64,000 nucleotides of DNA from Dehalococcoidia bacterium (GTDB lineage: Bacteria; Chloroflexota; Dehalococcoidia; GIF9; UBA5629), in the NCBI GenBank assembly GCA_041653995.1, contig JBAZEK010000001.1, positions 682,001 to 746,000 on the forward strand. Reading direction: 5' to 3'. The translations under genes and the position numbers were made by a program. The notes beneath the pieces were generated by a model that was given only the letters and a program-made list of their open reading frames with translations, was not told the DNA's origin and made no database searches. Numbering within the stretch: position 1 is the first letter of the stretch; each line of letters starts with the position of its first letter. Below are positions 42,019 through 50,464 of this stretch, in pieces.

Positions 42019-43064
42019 TAGCTGACTGTCCCCATCCTGGCCTTAAAGGCCTTTTTCTTCTGCTCGTAGAGCTCGTAATATTCTTCCATCAGGTCGCGGA
42101 TGGGCAGGTGGTAGGGGCACCTGGTCTCGCATTCGCCGCACTTGTTGCATTTGGCGGCCAGGTCGAACAGTCCCGCCCAGAAGCCGAAGATCTGCTCCTC
42201 CGGCAGGCGCGCCATGAAGCTGGGGAAGGTCATGACCGACGATATGTGTATCCCCTCCTTGCAGGGCTGGCAGTAGTCGCAGCGGTGGCAGAACCTGGTG
42301 CCCAGTTGCTCCTTCAATTTGCGCATGTCCGCGCGGTCCTTCTCGGTCAGGTCCAGCGGCCCGTTGAGTATGCCCACGATCTCGTCTATCTCCTCCGGCC
42401 GCTCGATACCCGGTATGGTGACAACGTCCTTGAACTGGAAAAGGTATCTGAAGGCAGTCCGTGCGTCGGCGATCATTCCGCCCGCCAGCGGCTTCATGAC
42501 GATAAATCCCACGTCGTGCTTTTTACAGAGCGGCAGCAATTTTTCGGCCGCTTCGTCGGTGACGAAGTTGAAGGGAAACATCAGCGTCTCGAAACGTCCC
42601 GATTCCACGGCTTTGACGGCGACGTCGATCTGGTGCGAGGTGACGCCGATGTGCCTGATTTTTCCCGCCTTTTTAGCCTCCTCCAGCACGGCCATGGGGC
42701 CGTTGGGATCGAGCACCGCGTCCAGCGTTTTGAAGTCACTGACCGCGTGGAACTGGTAGAGGTCTATGTAATCGGTGCCCAGCCGCGTCAGGCTTTTCTC
42801 CAGGTGCTTGGCAATGCCGTCGCGATCCCGGTGGGTGGTCTTGGTGGCTATGATCAGCTCCTTCCGTTGTCCCGCTATAGCCTTGCCGATGCGCGCCTCG
42901 CTGGTGGTGTAGGCGTTGGCCGTATCCAGGAAATTGATGTCGTGGCCCAGGCACCTCTTGATTACGGCGACGGCCTCCTCCTCGTTCAGCCGCTGGATGG
43001 GTATGCCGCCGAACCCGATCCTGGTAACCATCAGGCCGGACTTGCCCAGCCTTATCTTTTCCAT
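42018..43064 (-). CDS. Aldo/keto reductase with C-terminal 4Fe-4S domain
   Basis: 348 residues from the ATG with AGGAGG seven bases upstream; the longer frame runs into a half-copy of the hairpin repeat and is rejected. The TIM barrel starts at LGKSGLMVTRIGFGGIPIQ and carries D-x-A-x-x-Y-x-S/T (DTANAYTTSE). The C-terminus has CHRCDYCQPC and KCNKCGECETRCP, the extra ferredoxin-like part found in anaerobe members that probably take electrons from ferredoxin rather than NADPH. The substrate is unknown. Confidence 0.9.
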   Translation of the reverse strand: MEKIRLGKSGLMVTRIGFGGIPIQRLNEEEAVAVIKRCLGHDINFLDTANAYTTSEARIGKAIAGQRKELIIATKTTHRDRDGIAKHLEKSLTRLGTDYIDLYQFHAVSDFKTLDAVLDPNGPMAVLEEAKKAGKIRHIGVTSHQIDVAVKAVESGRFETLMFPFNFVTDEAAEKLLPLCKKHDVGFIVMKPLAGGMIADARTAFRYLFQFKDVVTIPGIERPEEIDEIVGILNGPLDLTEKDRADMRKLKEQLGTRFCHRCDYCQPCKEGIHISSVMTFPSFMARLPEEQIFGFWAGLFDLAAKCNKCGECETRCPYHLPIRDLMEEYYELYEQKKKAFKARMGTVS

Positions 43065-43110
43065 GTTTTGTCCTCCTCTGTAAAGATAAGATTGTATCCC
43101 TGTATGATAG

Positions 43111-43147
43111 CACAAGATTGCTTCGTCGCTGTGCTCCTCGCAATGAC
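43111..43147. repeat. Dispersed hairpin repeat, right half only (copy 4)
   Basis: CACAAGATTGC through CTCGCAATGAC, the right arm of the repeat with one base change, without the left arm. It lies between the aldo/keto reductase start and the TetR promoter. Confidence 0.85.
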
Positions 43148-43155
43148 AAGCCCAC

Positions 43156-43185
43156 TTGACAATGTCAAAATACATCAACTATAAT
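43156..43185 (+). promoter_or_regulatory. Strong sigma-70 promoter for the TetR operon
   Basis: A perfect TTGACA (43156-43161) and a perfect TATAAT (43180-43185) are separated by 18 bases. It is the best consensus promoter in the window and precedes the TetR gene and the five catabolic genes. Confidence 0.88.
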
Positions 43186-43206
43186 CGAACGGTCGTTCGT
43201 TCGATT
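43183..43206 (+). promoter_or_regulatory. Putative TetR operator overlapping the -10 box
   Basis: The inverted repeat AATCGAAC - 8 bases - GTTCGATT contains a nested GAACG-GT-CGTTC palindrome. It starts inside the TATAAT box, so a bound dimer would block RNA polymerase. The size and position fit autoregulation by the adjacent TetR protein. Confidence 0.75.
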
Positions 43207-43236
43207 GACTGCAATTACACGTGATTTGGATGTTGG

Positions 43237-43941
43237 ATGCGCAGAGTAACCATGAATAAAAAGGTAAAAGCGGATACCGGGATCGAGTCCAGTTCCAGGC
43301 GCCGTCAGGTTATCATGGCTGCGGCCAGGCTGTTCCTCAAGAAAGGGCTGCACAAGACCACCATGCGCGAGATAGCGCGCGAGAGCGGCATCGTGGTGGG
43401 AACGCTTTACCATTATATAAGCACCAAGGACGATATCATAACGATGATTATGGACGAGGAGCTGGCCGCCGTCCATGAGTTCATCCGTGACAGCGAGAGG
43501 ATGCTGGCGAAGCTGGGCGCCGTGAAAACCCTGCGCCTGACCATCGACCGCTACCTGCATATGATAGATATCAGCCAGGACGTGCAGGTCTTCTGGTACC
43601 AGGAGAGCGGGAACATGCTGCCCGACCAGCGCCGAAGGCTGATCGAGGTCGAGGACAAGCTGGCGGCGATGTACAGCAAGATTCTACAGGCAGGGTGCAG
43701 GTCGGGCGATTTCCAGGTAAAGGATATCCTGCTCACCGCTCACGACATCATAGTCCTGGGAGACATGTGGGCTTTCAGGCGCTGGTTCATCGGACGGCAC
43801 TGCACGCTGGATGAGTTCATCCGGCACCAGACCGACCTTATATTATCCGGTATATCCAACAAAACGGCCCCGGGCGCGGCTGTCCCGGGCAAACAACCCG
43901 TCAAATCAGAAAAAAGAGGAGGTGCTTCCGGCAAAGATTAG
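43237..43941 (+). CDS. TetR-family transcription regulator
   Basis: 234 residues (a start at 43252 is equally possible; neither has a strong ribosome binding site). Residues about 18-65 are the TetR DNA-binding domain: RQVIMAAARLFLKKGLHKTT, then MREIARESGIVVGTLYHYIS with the helix-turn-helix, then KDDI. The C-terminal ligand domain is helical. The last 20 residues are a Pro/Lys-rich tail. Located right after the promoter/operator and upstream of the transporter and catabolic genes, it is inferred to repress the operon until its ligand, perhaps the acyl-CoA or the imported substrate, binds. Confidence 0.92.
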   Translation: MRRVTMNKKVKADTGIESSSRRRQVIMAAARLFLKKGLHKTTMREIARESGIVVGTLYHYISTKDDIITMIMDEELAAVHEFIRDSERMLAKLGAVKTLRLTIDRYLHMIDISQDVQVFWYQESGNMLPDQRRRLIEVEDKLAAMYSKILQAGCRSGDFQVKDILLTAHDIIVLGDMWAFRRWFIGRHCTLDEFIRHQTDLILSGISNKTAPGAAVPGKQPVKSEKRGGASGKD

Positions 43942-44039
43942 TGAAGGGCGGTCTTACAATCCGGTCCGGTTTCGATCCGGCTTCTTGTCACGGGGCATGC
44001 GGATTCATACAAAAACTTGAATAAAAGGTAGGGGGATCG

Positions 44040-45263
44040 ATGACAGAACAGAAAGTTTACGGGTACAGGTGGGTGGTGCTGGTCGTTTACATGTACGCTT
44101 CGGCGGTATCGCAGTTTTTCTGGCTTAACTTCGCGTCCGTCGAGACCTTTATGGAGGAGCACCTGGGCATCACGCCCATGGAGGGCGGTTGGCTTGCCCT
44201 GATATTTCCCCTGATGTCAATCCTTTTCTCCATACCCTTCGGCATACTCATCGACCGCAAGGGCATCAGGTGGGGTATCGGCTCGGGCGTACTGCTGCTG
44301 GGCGTCTTCGGATGCCTGCGGCTGATCAATCCCGACGTATATTTATTATTGCTCATCTCGCAGATCGGCGCGGGCGCCGGCACGGCCTGCATACTCAACG
44401 GCACGACCAAGATAGCCGTGACCTGGTTCCCTGAAAAAGAGGAGGCGACTGCCGTCAGCCTGGGCACGGTCGCCATGTTCCTGGGCATGCTGATCGGCCT
44501 GGGCGTAACGCCCCTGCTGCTGGTCGAGCTGGGCTATTACAATATGCTGCTTACCTACAGCCTGCTCGGCGTGCTGGCCGTAGTGCTGTTCTTCGTTCTG
44601 GTCAAAGAGCGCCCGCCCACACCTGCCAGGCTGACCGCGGCCACGACGGAATTCACGGATATGAAAGAGTGGCGCGGGCTCAAGGATATACTCAAGATGC
44701 CCAGCTTCGTCCTCCTCAGCATCATCTTCCTCATCGGCACCGGCTGCTTCAACGGCATCGCCACCTGGATAGAGAAGTTCCTCAACGAGTCCCACGGCAT
44801 CCCGCTGTCCGAGGTCGGCTACGTATCCGGGATCATGATACTGGGCGCAATCATCGGCTGCATCGTTATGCCGCTGATATCGGACAAGCTTATGAAGCGC
44901 AAGCCTTTCCTCTTCACGGCGTTGATCGGGGGAGTGATATTCATCGTCCTGATGCTGTTCCCCTTCGGATTCACCGGCAGCCTGATCAACTCCTTCCTGC
45001 TTGGCTTCTTCATGATCTCCGCCCTTCCCATACTGATGGCGCTGTCCGTCGAGTATGCCGGGGCACGCTATGCCGGCATCTCGCTGGGGTGGCTCTGGCT
45101 GCTGGGCAACGCCTGCGCGGTTGCGGTCGTCCCCGCCATGGAGATGCTGCGCGACGCCACCGGACAGTTCACGCTTGCCATGCTGCTGCTGGCGGTCCTG
45201 CTGGTCGTAGCCATCATACTTACCTTCATGCTCAAGGAGCCGAAGCTGGGGGAAAAGAAATAG
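44040..45263 (+). CDS. Major facilitator superfamily transporter
   Basis: 407 residues, 12 predicted transmembrane helices, with GGTAGGGGG upstream. The family signature between helices 2 and 3 appears as GILIDRKGIRWGIG. A longer central cytoplasmic loop (about 185-215) splits the two halves. GYVSGIMILGAIIGCIVMPLISDKL is the matching loop in the second half. The best guess is uptake (or efflux) of the organic acid handled by the following enzymes. Direction and substrate are not shown by the sequence. Confidence 0.9.
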   Translation: MTEQKVYGYRWVVLVVYMYASAVSQFFWLNFASVETFMEEHLGITPMEGGWLALIFPLMSILFSIPFGILIDRKGIRWGIGSGVLLLGVFGCLRLINPDVYLLLLISQIGAGAGTACILNGTTKIAVTWFPEKEEATAVSLGTVAMFLGMLIGLGVTPLLLVELGYYNMLLTYSLLGVLAVVLFFVLVKERPPTPARLTAATTEFTDMKEWRGLKDILKMPSFVLLSIIFLIGTGCFNGIATWIEKFLNESHGIPLSEVGYVSGIMILGAIIGCIVMPLISDKLMKRKPFLFTALIGGVIFIVLMLFPFGFTGSLINSFLLGFFMISALPILMALSVEYAGARYAGISLGWLWLLGNACAVAVVPAMEMLRDATGQFTLAMLLLAVLLVVAIILTFMLKEPKLGEKK

Positions 45264-45313
45264 ATTTAGACTTAGATTGAGATTTAGATTTAGATTTAGA
45301 TTGAGATTCAGAT
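45261..45313 (+). repeat. Hexanucleotide tandem repeat
   Basis: About eight imperfect units of TTAGAT/TTGAGA between the transporter stop codon and the ribosome binding site of the B12-binding protein gene. Unit variants are TTAGAC, TTAGAT, TTGAGA and TTCAGA. Such arrays can slip during replication and alter spacing. Confidence 0.8.
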
Positions 45314-45326
45314 CGAGGTGGAATAG

Positions 45327-47078
45327 ATGTCAGAATTGATACCGAAAGGGTTACCCAAAGGCAAACAGGTCCTGGAAAAGGGCCTGAAAACCAGCCGGTC
45401 TTTCGAGATGGGCGTGAGCGCCTTCCAGCGCGAGAGGGGCCTCACCCTGTCGGACTGGAGGCGCCGGAATACCGGTGAGGGCAACGTGCTTTTCGTTGCG
45501 CAGATGGGGCTGGCCACGGTCAAGGAGCAGGTGGAGTCGATGAAGGAGATGTATGACAGGTGCAAGGAAAGGGGCACCGACGTGGGCGCCATGATAGTCA
45601 CCAGCAACTGGGTCAACGGGCTGCCGCGCGGCGACTTGCGCAGCAAGGCGCCCAGGGGCACCAGTTTCACGCTGGACGGCCCGGAAGACTTCGTCAAAGT
45701 GGCCCAGGCGGCGCCCATCATGCCGCTCTTCGCCGACAACATGGTCGGAACGCCCAACTCGGTGAGCAACGCGGTCAACGCGCTCAAGGCAGGCGCCCCC
45801 GGCCTGGGCACCATGTCCCAGTTCACCTGGAACTATCCCTACTGGCACGACGATGTGGGACAGGTCGCGGCCACGGTCGAAGCCCTGGGCATACTGGCCG
45901 GCAAGCGCGAGCAGGGCGCGGGCATCGGCAGCTACATGGGCGACGGCACATCGGCCGGGTTTATCGACCATGCCTCGGAGGTCGGCTACTGCCTGCTCGA
46001 GCAGTATATCGTCGAGAAGCTCTGCGGCGCCAGGTACATGACGGGTCTGGGCGGACTGATCAGCCACATACCGTCCAAGATGGCCACCTGGCTGGCGAGT
46101 CATGAAGTGCTGAGTGCGGCGCTGGGGACGGACGATATCGTTATGGTGCACGTGGAGGGGAATACGCTGGAAGTCAGCGAGGACGCCCATTCAAACTACG
46201 GCCTGGTGCTGGCGGACTTCCTGCCCTACGCCATACTGGAGCGTAAATATAAGACCGGCGCGTTTTACAGCGCCAAACCCATCATGGAGGCCGTCAGGGT
46301 CCCCACATTAACCGAGATAGCCGACGTCATACTGGCCTGCGCGGCGGGGCTGCGCAAGGTGCCCGAGTTCGAAGAGGCCAAAATCTTCAACGAGGCGGAG
46401 ATCAACAAGCTCAAAAGGGTGCTGGTCGTCAACGGCAGAAAATTTTTCAGGAATATCTTGAAAGGTCTTCCCGGGTTGGGCGTGGATATCAAGGATCCCG
46501 TCGAGCTGCTGCTGGCGGTGCGCCGCCTGGGAGGCGCAAAGCTGGAGCAGCTGTACCATCCGGGCGAGAGGGACCCCAAAAAATACCGGGGCATCGTCCC
46601 CTTCGCGCCTACCGACCTGATCATGATGCAGCAGATGATAACCGATTTCACGGTGGACGCCATCCGCCAGGAAAAATTGGGCGATTCCATCAGCGGAAAG
46701 AAGATTGTGGCCGGCTCCACCGATACGCACGAGTTCGGCCTATATGTGCTGGAGGGAGTGCTCAACGCCTTCGGCGCCAGGGTTGTGCACGCGGGGGTCG
46801 ACCAGGATGCCGAGCAGATACTGGACGTGGCCCATAAAGAGGGCACGCCCTATATCGCGGTCAGCACGCACAACGGCCAGTGTCTGGAATGGGGCACCAA
46901 TCTGGTGGAGGAGTCGCGCAGGCGCAGACAGCCCGTCACCGTATTCATGGGCGGCGTGCTCAATACCATCGTCGACGGCGTCTCCGAGCCGGTCGACGTC
47001 ACGGACCAGCTTTCGGCACTGGGCATCAAGACCTGCGAAGACATCAACGCACTGTTCAAGCAGATGACTAAAGTGTAG
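45327..47078 (+). CDS. Cobalamin-binding protein with mutase-like N-terminal region
   Basis: 583 residues with GAGGTGG upstream. The C-terminal about 130 residues are a B12-binding Rossmann domain: KIVAGSTDTHEFGLYVLEG contains D466-x-H468-x-x-G, the base-off/His-on motif, and VTVFMGGVLN supplies the GG loop. The N-terminal about 430 residues resemble a barrel enzyme with segments such as DNMVGTPNSVSNAVNALKAG and DGTSAGFIDHASEVGY. This suggests a single-chain relative of B12-dependent carbon-skeleton or amino mutases (glutamate mutase E plus S, aminomutases), but I cannot name the reaction. Its place between a transporter and acyl-CoA enzymes supports a substrate-rearranging role. Confidence 0.7.
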   Translation: MSELIPKGLPKGKQVLEKGLKTSRSFEMGVSAFQRERGLTLSDWRRRNTGEGNVLFVAQMGLATVKEQVESMKEMYDRCKERGTDVGAMIVTSNWVNGLPRGDLRSKAPRGTSFTLDGPEDFVKVAQAAPIMPLFADNMVGTPNSVSNAVNALKAGAPGLGTMSQFTWNYPYWHDDVGQVAATVEALGILAGKREQGAGIGSYMGDGTSAGFIDHASEVGYCLLEQYIVEKLCGARYMTGLGGLISHIPSKMATWLASHEVLSAALGTDDIVMVHVEGNTLEVSEDAHSNYGLVLADFLPYAILERKYKTGAFYSAKPIMEAVRVPTLTEIADVILACAAGLRKVPEFEEAKIFNEAEINKLKRVLVVNGRKFFRNILKGLPGLGVDIKDPVELLLAVRRLGGAKLEQLYHPGERDPKKYRGIVPFAPTDLIMMQQMITDFTVDAIRQEKLGDSISGKKIVAGSTDTHEFGLYVLEGVLNAFGARVVHAGVDQDAEQILDVAHKEGTPYIAVSTHNGQCLEWGTNLVEESRRRRQPVTVFMGGVLNTIVDGVSEPVDVTDQLSALGIKTCEDINALFKQMTKV

Positions 47079-47121
47079 CTGCCGTTGACGGGGCTACTCA
47101 CTAATAATGGAGGATAGAGTT

Positions 47122-48564
47122 ATGGATAAAGTAAGTACGACCAGCCGTCGCCTTCCGCCCGTGCAGGGCACGGCCTCGGCCGGGGATATCGCAGCCATAG
47201 TCAAGAAGCTGCGCAACACCTTCAACACGGGTAAAACACACGATATAAACTGGCGTATGGGACAGCTCAAGGCCATGAGAGCCATGTTGAAGGAGCACTA
47301 CCGGGAGTTCATCGACGCGCTTACTTACGACACCGGGCGGCCGCTGTATGAAGCCTGGACCGGCGACGTTTTCTGCGCGCAGAACGAGATAGACGTAGCC
47401 ATCAAGGGTCTGAAGAAGTGGGTCAGGCCCAGGCCGCTGGAGCCGGACTTCGGCTTTTTCCCATCCAAGGCCTGGACCGTGCTCGATCCTCTGGGCGTGA
47501 CGCTGGTCATCGCCCCCTGGAACTATCCTCTGGAGCTGGTTATGAATCCCACGGTGGGCGCCATCGGCGCGGGTAACTGCGTGGTGATCAAGCCGTCCGA
47601 GATAGCGCCGCATACATCGGGGCTGGTGGCCAAATACGTGCCGCAGTATATGGACAACGACGCCGTGGCCGTGGTGGAGGGCGGGGTAGCCCAGACCACC
47701 GCCCTGCTGGCGCAGTACTTCGACCATATCTTCTATACCGGCAACGGTCGTGTGGGACGCATCGTGCTGGAGGCTGCCGCCAAAAATCTGACCACGGTGA
47801 ACCTGGAGTTGGGCGGCAAATGTCCCGCCTTTTTCACTAAAAACGCCAAAATGCAGGTAGCCTGCCGTCGCCTGGCCTGGGGCAAGTACTACAACAACGG
47901 CCAGACGTGCACCGCGCCTGACTACGTGCTGGTTGAGAAATCGGTCGAGAAGCCCTTCCTGGAGTGCATGGCCAAAACGATTAAGGAGTTTTATGGCGAC
48001 GACCCGCAGAAATGTGAGGACTACGGCCGCATCGTGAACGTGCACCACTTCAGGCGCGTGGCCGCCCTGCTCGAAGGCCAGGAGGTCTACGTGGGCGGGC
48101 AGATGGACGAGTCGGACCTGTATATCGCGCCCACGGTGCTGGTAAACGTATCGCCGGACAGTCCCCTCATGCAGGAAGAGATCTTCGGACCCGTCATGCC
48201 GGTGATCGCCGTGCCGGACCTGGAGGCGGCCATCAAGTTCGTGAACGCGCGTCCCAAGCCTCTGGCCCAGTGCATCTATACAGAGGACCGCAATGAGGAG
48301 AGGATGATACTGGAGAGGACCACCGCCGGCGGCGTGGATATCAACACGGCCAACCTGCACAGCGCCACGCCGGGCATCCCCTTCGGAGGCGTGGGCGCCA
48401 GCGGCATGGGCACCTATCACGGCAAGCTGAGCTTCGAAGCCTTCAGCCACCGCAAGAGCGTGATCCGCCAGGGCACCTGGACCGAGCTGGTCAGCCAGGC
48501 CATCAACCCGCCGTATACGAAGTGGAAGTGGAACCTGGCCAAGCTCCTCTCAGGTACCTATTGA
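47122..48564 (+). CDS. Aldehyde dehydrogenase
   Basis: 480 residues from the second ATG: the first ATG (47107) overlaps the GGAGG ribosome binding site of this one. The NAD(P)-dependent fold has the conserved NYPLELV (family NPL site), catalytic Glu E229 in NLELGGK and nucleophile C263 in NNGQTCTAPDY. The FGPVMPV and GVDINTANLH blocks and the short C-terminus match class-3-like (ALDH3) enzymes that lack a CoA requirement, although CoA-acylating use cannot be ruled out from sequence. It follows the B12 protein by 43 bases in the operon, so its aldehyde substrate may be that protein's product. Confidence 0.93.
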   Translation: MDKVSTTSRRLPPVQGTASAGDIAAIVKKLRNTFNTGKTHDINWRMGQLKAMRAMLKEHYREFIDALTYDTGRPLYEAWTGDVFCAQNEIDVAIKGLKKWVRPRPLEPDFGFFPSKAWTVLDPLGVTLVIAPWNYPLELVMNPTVGAIGAGNCVVIKPSEIAPHTSGLVAKYVPQYMDNDAVAVVEGGVAQTTALLAQYFDHIFYTGNGRVGRIVLEAAAKNLTTVNLELGGKCPAFFTKNAKMQVACRRLAWGKYYNNGQTCTAPDYVLVEKSVEKPFLECMAKTIKEFYGDDPQKCEDYGRIVNVHHFRRVAALLEGQEVYVGGQMDESDLYIAPTVLVNVSPDSPLMQEEIFGPVMPVIAVPDLEAAIKFVNARPKPLAQCIYTEDRNEERMILERTTAGGVDINTANLHSATPGIPFGGVGASGMGTYHGKLSFEAFSHRKSVIRQGTWTELVSQAINPPYTKWKWNLAKLLSGTY

Positions 48565-48595
48565 CGCGGACCAAAATAAGCGAAAGGAGGCCCAA

Positions 48596-49468
48596 GTGGC
48601 TAAGGGAGATAAGTTGATCATCACCGCCGCCGTATCGGGCGGCGCCACCTTCAAATCGAACAATCCCAACGTGCCCTACACTCCGCAGGAGTTCGCGGAC
48701 GAATGCGAGAAGTGCATGCAATACGGCGTGAGCATTGTACACATACATGCCCGCGACCCCAAGACGGAGTTTGCAACCGCCGACGTGGGCGTCATCGGTG
48801 CAACCGTCGAGGCCATCAGGAAACGCTGTCCCGACATCATCATCAACCTGAGCACCGCCATCACCGTCGGGCTGACGCCGGAGCAGCGCATAGCGCCCAT
48901 CATCGAGCTCAAGCCCGATATCGGCAGCATGAACAGCGCGACCATGAATGACGGCATCGCCGACCATCGGACCGGCGAGGTCTTCTTCGAGTATACCTTC
49001 GAAAACAAGCTGGGCATGATCGCCGATTTCGCCAAAGTGATGAAGCAGCACGCGGTCAAGCCGGAGTTCGAGGTATACGACCCGGCGGGCATCTACAACA
49101 TAGAGCTGCTGAGCAAGCAGAAGGACCTCTTCGCCGCGCCGCTCAACTTCCAGTTCGTGTACGGCGCCTTCGGCGGCATCGCCTTCAATCCCGCGCTGCA
49201 CCTGACCATGGTCGACCTGCTGCCCGAAGGGTCGACCTTCGGCGTCTGCGGGGTCGGTCCCAACCAGGTGCCGGCGGCGGTCATGAGCGTACTCACCGGC
49301 GGGCACGTCAGGATCGGCCTGGAGGACAATACCAGGATGCCGGGCGGCGAGCTGGCAAAAGGAAGCTGGGAGCAGGCCAAATGGGTGCAGGAGCTGGCCG
49401 CCATACTGGAGAGGCCGGTGGCCATGCCTGCGGAGGCCCGCGAGATACTGGGCCTGCGCCGCAAATAG
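48596..49468 (+). CDS. Beta-keto acid cleavage enzyme (BKACE/DUF849 family)
   Basis: 290 residues from a GTG with AAAGGAGG upstream. It is a TIM barrel with zinc ligands H49 and H51 in VHIHARD and E243 in IGLEDN, and NLSTAITVG near the start of the barrel's middle. The best known member, Kce, converts 3-keto-5-aminohexanoate and acetyl-CoA to acetoacetate and 3-aminobutyryl-CoA in lysine fermentation, and others cleave different beta-keto acids. The exact substrate needs the side-pocket residues to be compared. It lies between the aldehyde dehydrogenase and the 3-hydroxyacyl-CoA dehydrogenase genes. Confidence 0.9.
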   Translation: MAKGDKLIITAAVSGGATFKSNNPNVPYTPQEFADECEKCMQYGVSIVHIHARDPKTEFATADVGVIGATVEAIRKRCPDIIINLSTAITVGLTPEQRIAPIIELKPDIGSMNSATMNDGIADHRTGEVFFEYTFENKLGMIADFAKVMKQHAVKPEFEVYDPAGIYNIELLSKQKDLFAAPLNFQFVYGAFGGIAFNPALHLTMVDLLPEGSTFGVCGVGPNQVPAAVMSVLTGGHVRIGLEDNTRMPGGELAKGSWEQAKWVQELAAILERPVAMPAEAREILGLRRK

Positions 49469-49513
49469 GCGTCTCATCAACGACGTTACACTCACTTGTA
49501 AGGGGAGGGCATT

Positions 49514-50404
49514 ATGCTCAAGATAAATAAGGTCGCCGTCATCGGCGCGGGCTTCATGGGCGTCCAGATCTCGGCGGTCGCGGCCCTGGCCGGCAACGGG
49601 GTAAAGGTTTTCGACCTCGATCCACGATCTGCCTCCAAAGGCATCGAAGGGCTGAAGGGCATCTTCGGTCTGAAAGGCATGTCCGCACAGGCTGAGAGGC
49701 TCGATGCCGCCCAGAAAAAAATAATCTATTGCGCTTCGCTGTCCGAAGCGGTGGCGGACGCCGACCTGGTGATCGAAGCCGTCAGCGAGAGCATCGACCT
49801 CAAGAAGAAGATATTCAAACAGGTTGAGGCGGCCGCGCCGGCAGCGGCGCTGATCGCCTCCAACAGCTCATCCATACCGGTTGTGAAGCTGGAGGACGCC
49901 GTGTCACGTAAAGACAGGGTGCTGAATATACATTTCGACTCGCCCATGATCGACCTGCCGCTGGTGGACATCATGCCCGGCAGCGCCACGACCGCCGATA
50001 ATATCGAGTCCGCCAGGGCGTGGGCGCAGAGCATAGGCTGCGTTCCCGTGGTGGTCAAAAAGCCGATTATGGGCTACCTGGGCAACCGTCTCTGGAGGAT
50101 GGTCAAGCGCGAGTCCCTCAAGCTGTGGGCGGGGGGATACGGCGATCCCCTGGACATCGACCGCTCCTGGATGCTGCAGTTCAAGGTGGAGCTTGGGCCC
50201 TTCGCCATGATGGACGTGATCGGTCTGGACGTGGTCTGGGACATCGAGATGTCGTACTACAACGAGACCAGAGACGCGCAGGACCTGCCGCCGCAGGCGT
50301 TGAAGGACATGATAGCCAAAGGCCTGCTGGGCATGAAGACGGGCAAAGGCTTCTATGACTGGAGCGACCCCGCCTTCCTCAAGCCCGACTTCCTGGGGAA
50401 ATAG
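49514..50404 (+). CDS. 3-hydroxyacyl-CoA dehydrogenase family protein
   Basis: 296 residues with AAGGGGAGGG upstream. NAD-binding loop VAVIGAGFMGVQIS at 7-20. Catalytic H140 in LNIHFDSP, with E88 and N117-S118-S119 (SNSSS) as in the FadB/HBDH family. The C-terminal helical domain ends in GLLGMKTGKGFYDW, the usual family ending. It oxidises a (S)-3-hydroxyacyl-CoA to the 3-keto form or runs in reverse. Unusual for the family, NIHFDSPMIDLPLVDI replaces the more common HFFNP. It is the last gene of the operon, immediately before a hairpin-repeat half-copy. Confidence 0.92.
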   Translation: MLKINKVAVIGAGFMGVQISAVAALAGNGVKVFDLDPRSASKGIEGLKGIFGLKGMSAQAERLDAAQKKIIYCASLSEAVADADLVIEAVSESIDLKKKIFKQVEAAAPAAALIASNSSSIPVVKLEDAVSRKDRVLNIHFDSPMIDLPLVDIMPGSATTADNIESARAWAQSIGCVPVVVKKPIMGYLGNRLWRMVKRESLKLWAGGYGDPLDIDRSWMLQFKVELGPFAMMDVIGLDVVWDIEMSYYNETRDAQDLPPQALKDMIAKGLLGMKTGKGFYDWSDPAFLKPDFLGK

Positions 50405-50408
50405 CTTC

Positions 50409-50463
50409 GTCATTGCGAGCGAAGCGCGGCAATCCTGTGTACCCGCAGTCACGCAAAACAGGT
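50409..50463. repeat. Dispersed hairpin repeat, truncated (copy 5)
   Basis: Left arm GTCATTGCGAG with part of the centre (GGCAATCCTGTGTACCCGCA) and a degenerate inner arm (CAAAACAGG). The right outer arm is missing. It lies between the last operon gene and the stop of the DUF4143-type ATPase gene. Confidence 0.75.
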
Positions 50464-50464
50464 T

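Noticed and set aside
43940..44039. Small gene or RNA between TetR and the transporter
   Set aside because: 98 bases with no start signal, no stable hairpin and no promoter. Taken as operon spacer.
47101..48450. Long minus-strand open frame under the aldehyde dehydrogenase gene
   Set aside because: Antisense shadow of a gene with clear catalytic Cys and Glu. The composition is His/Gly/Arg-rich with no domain.
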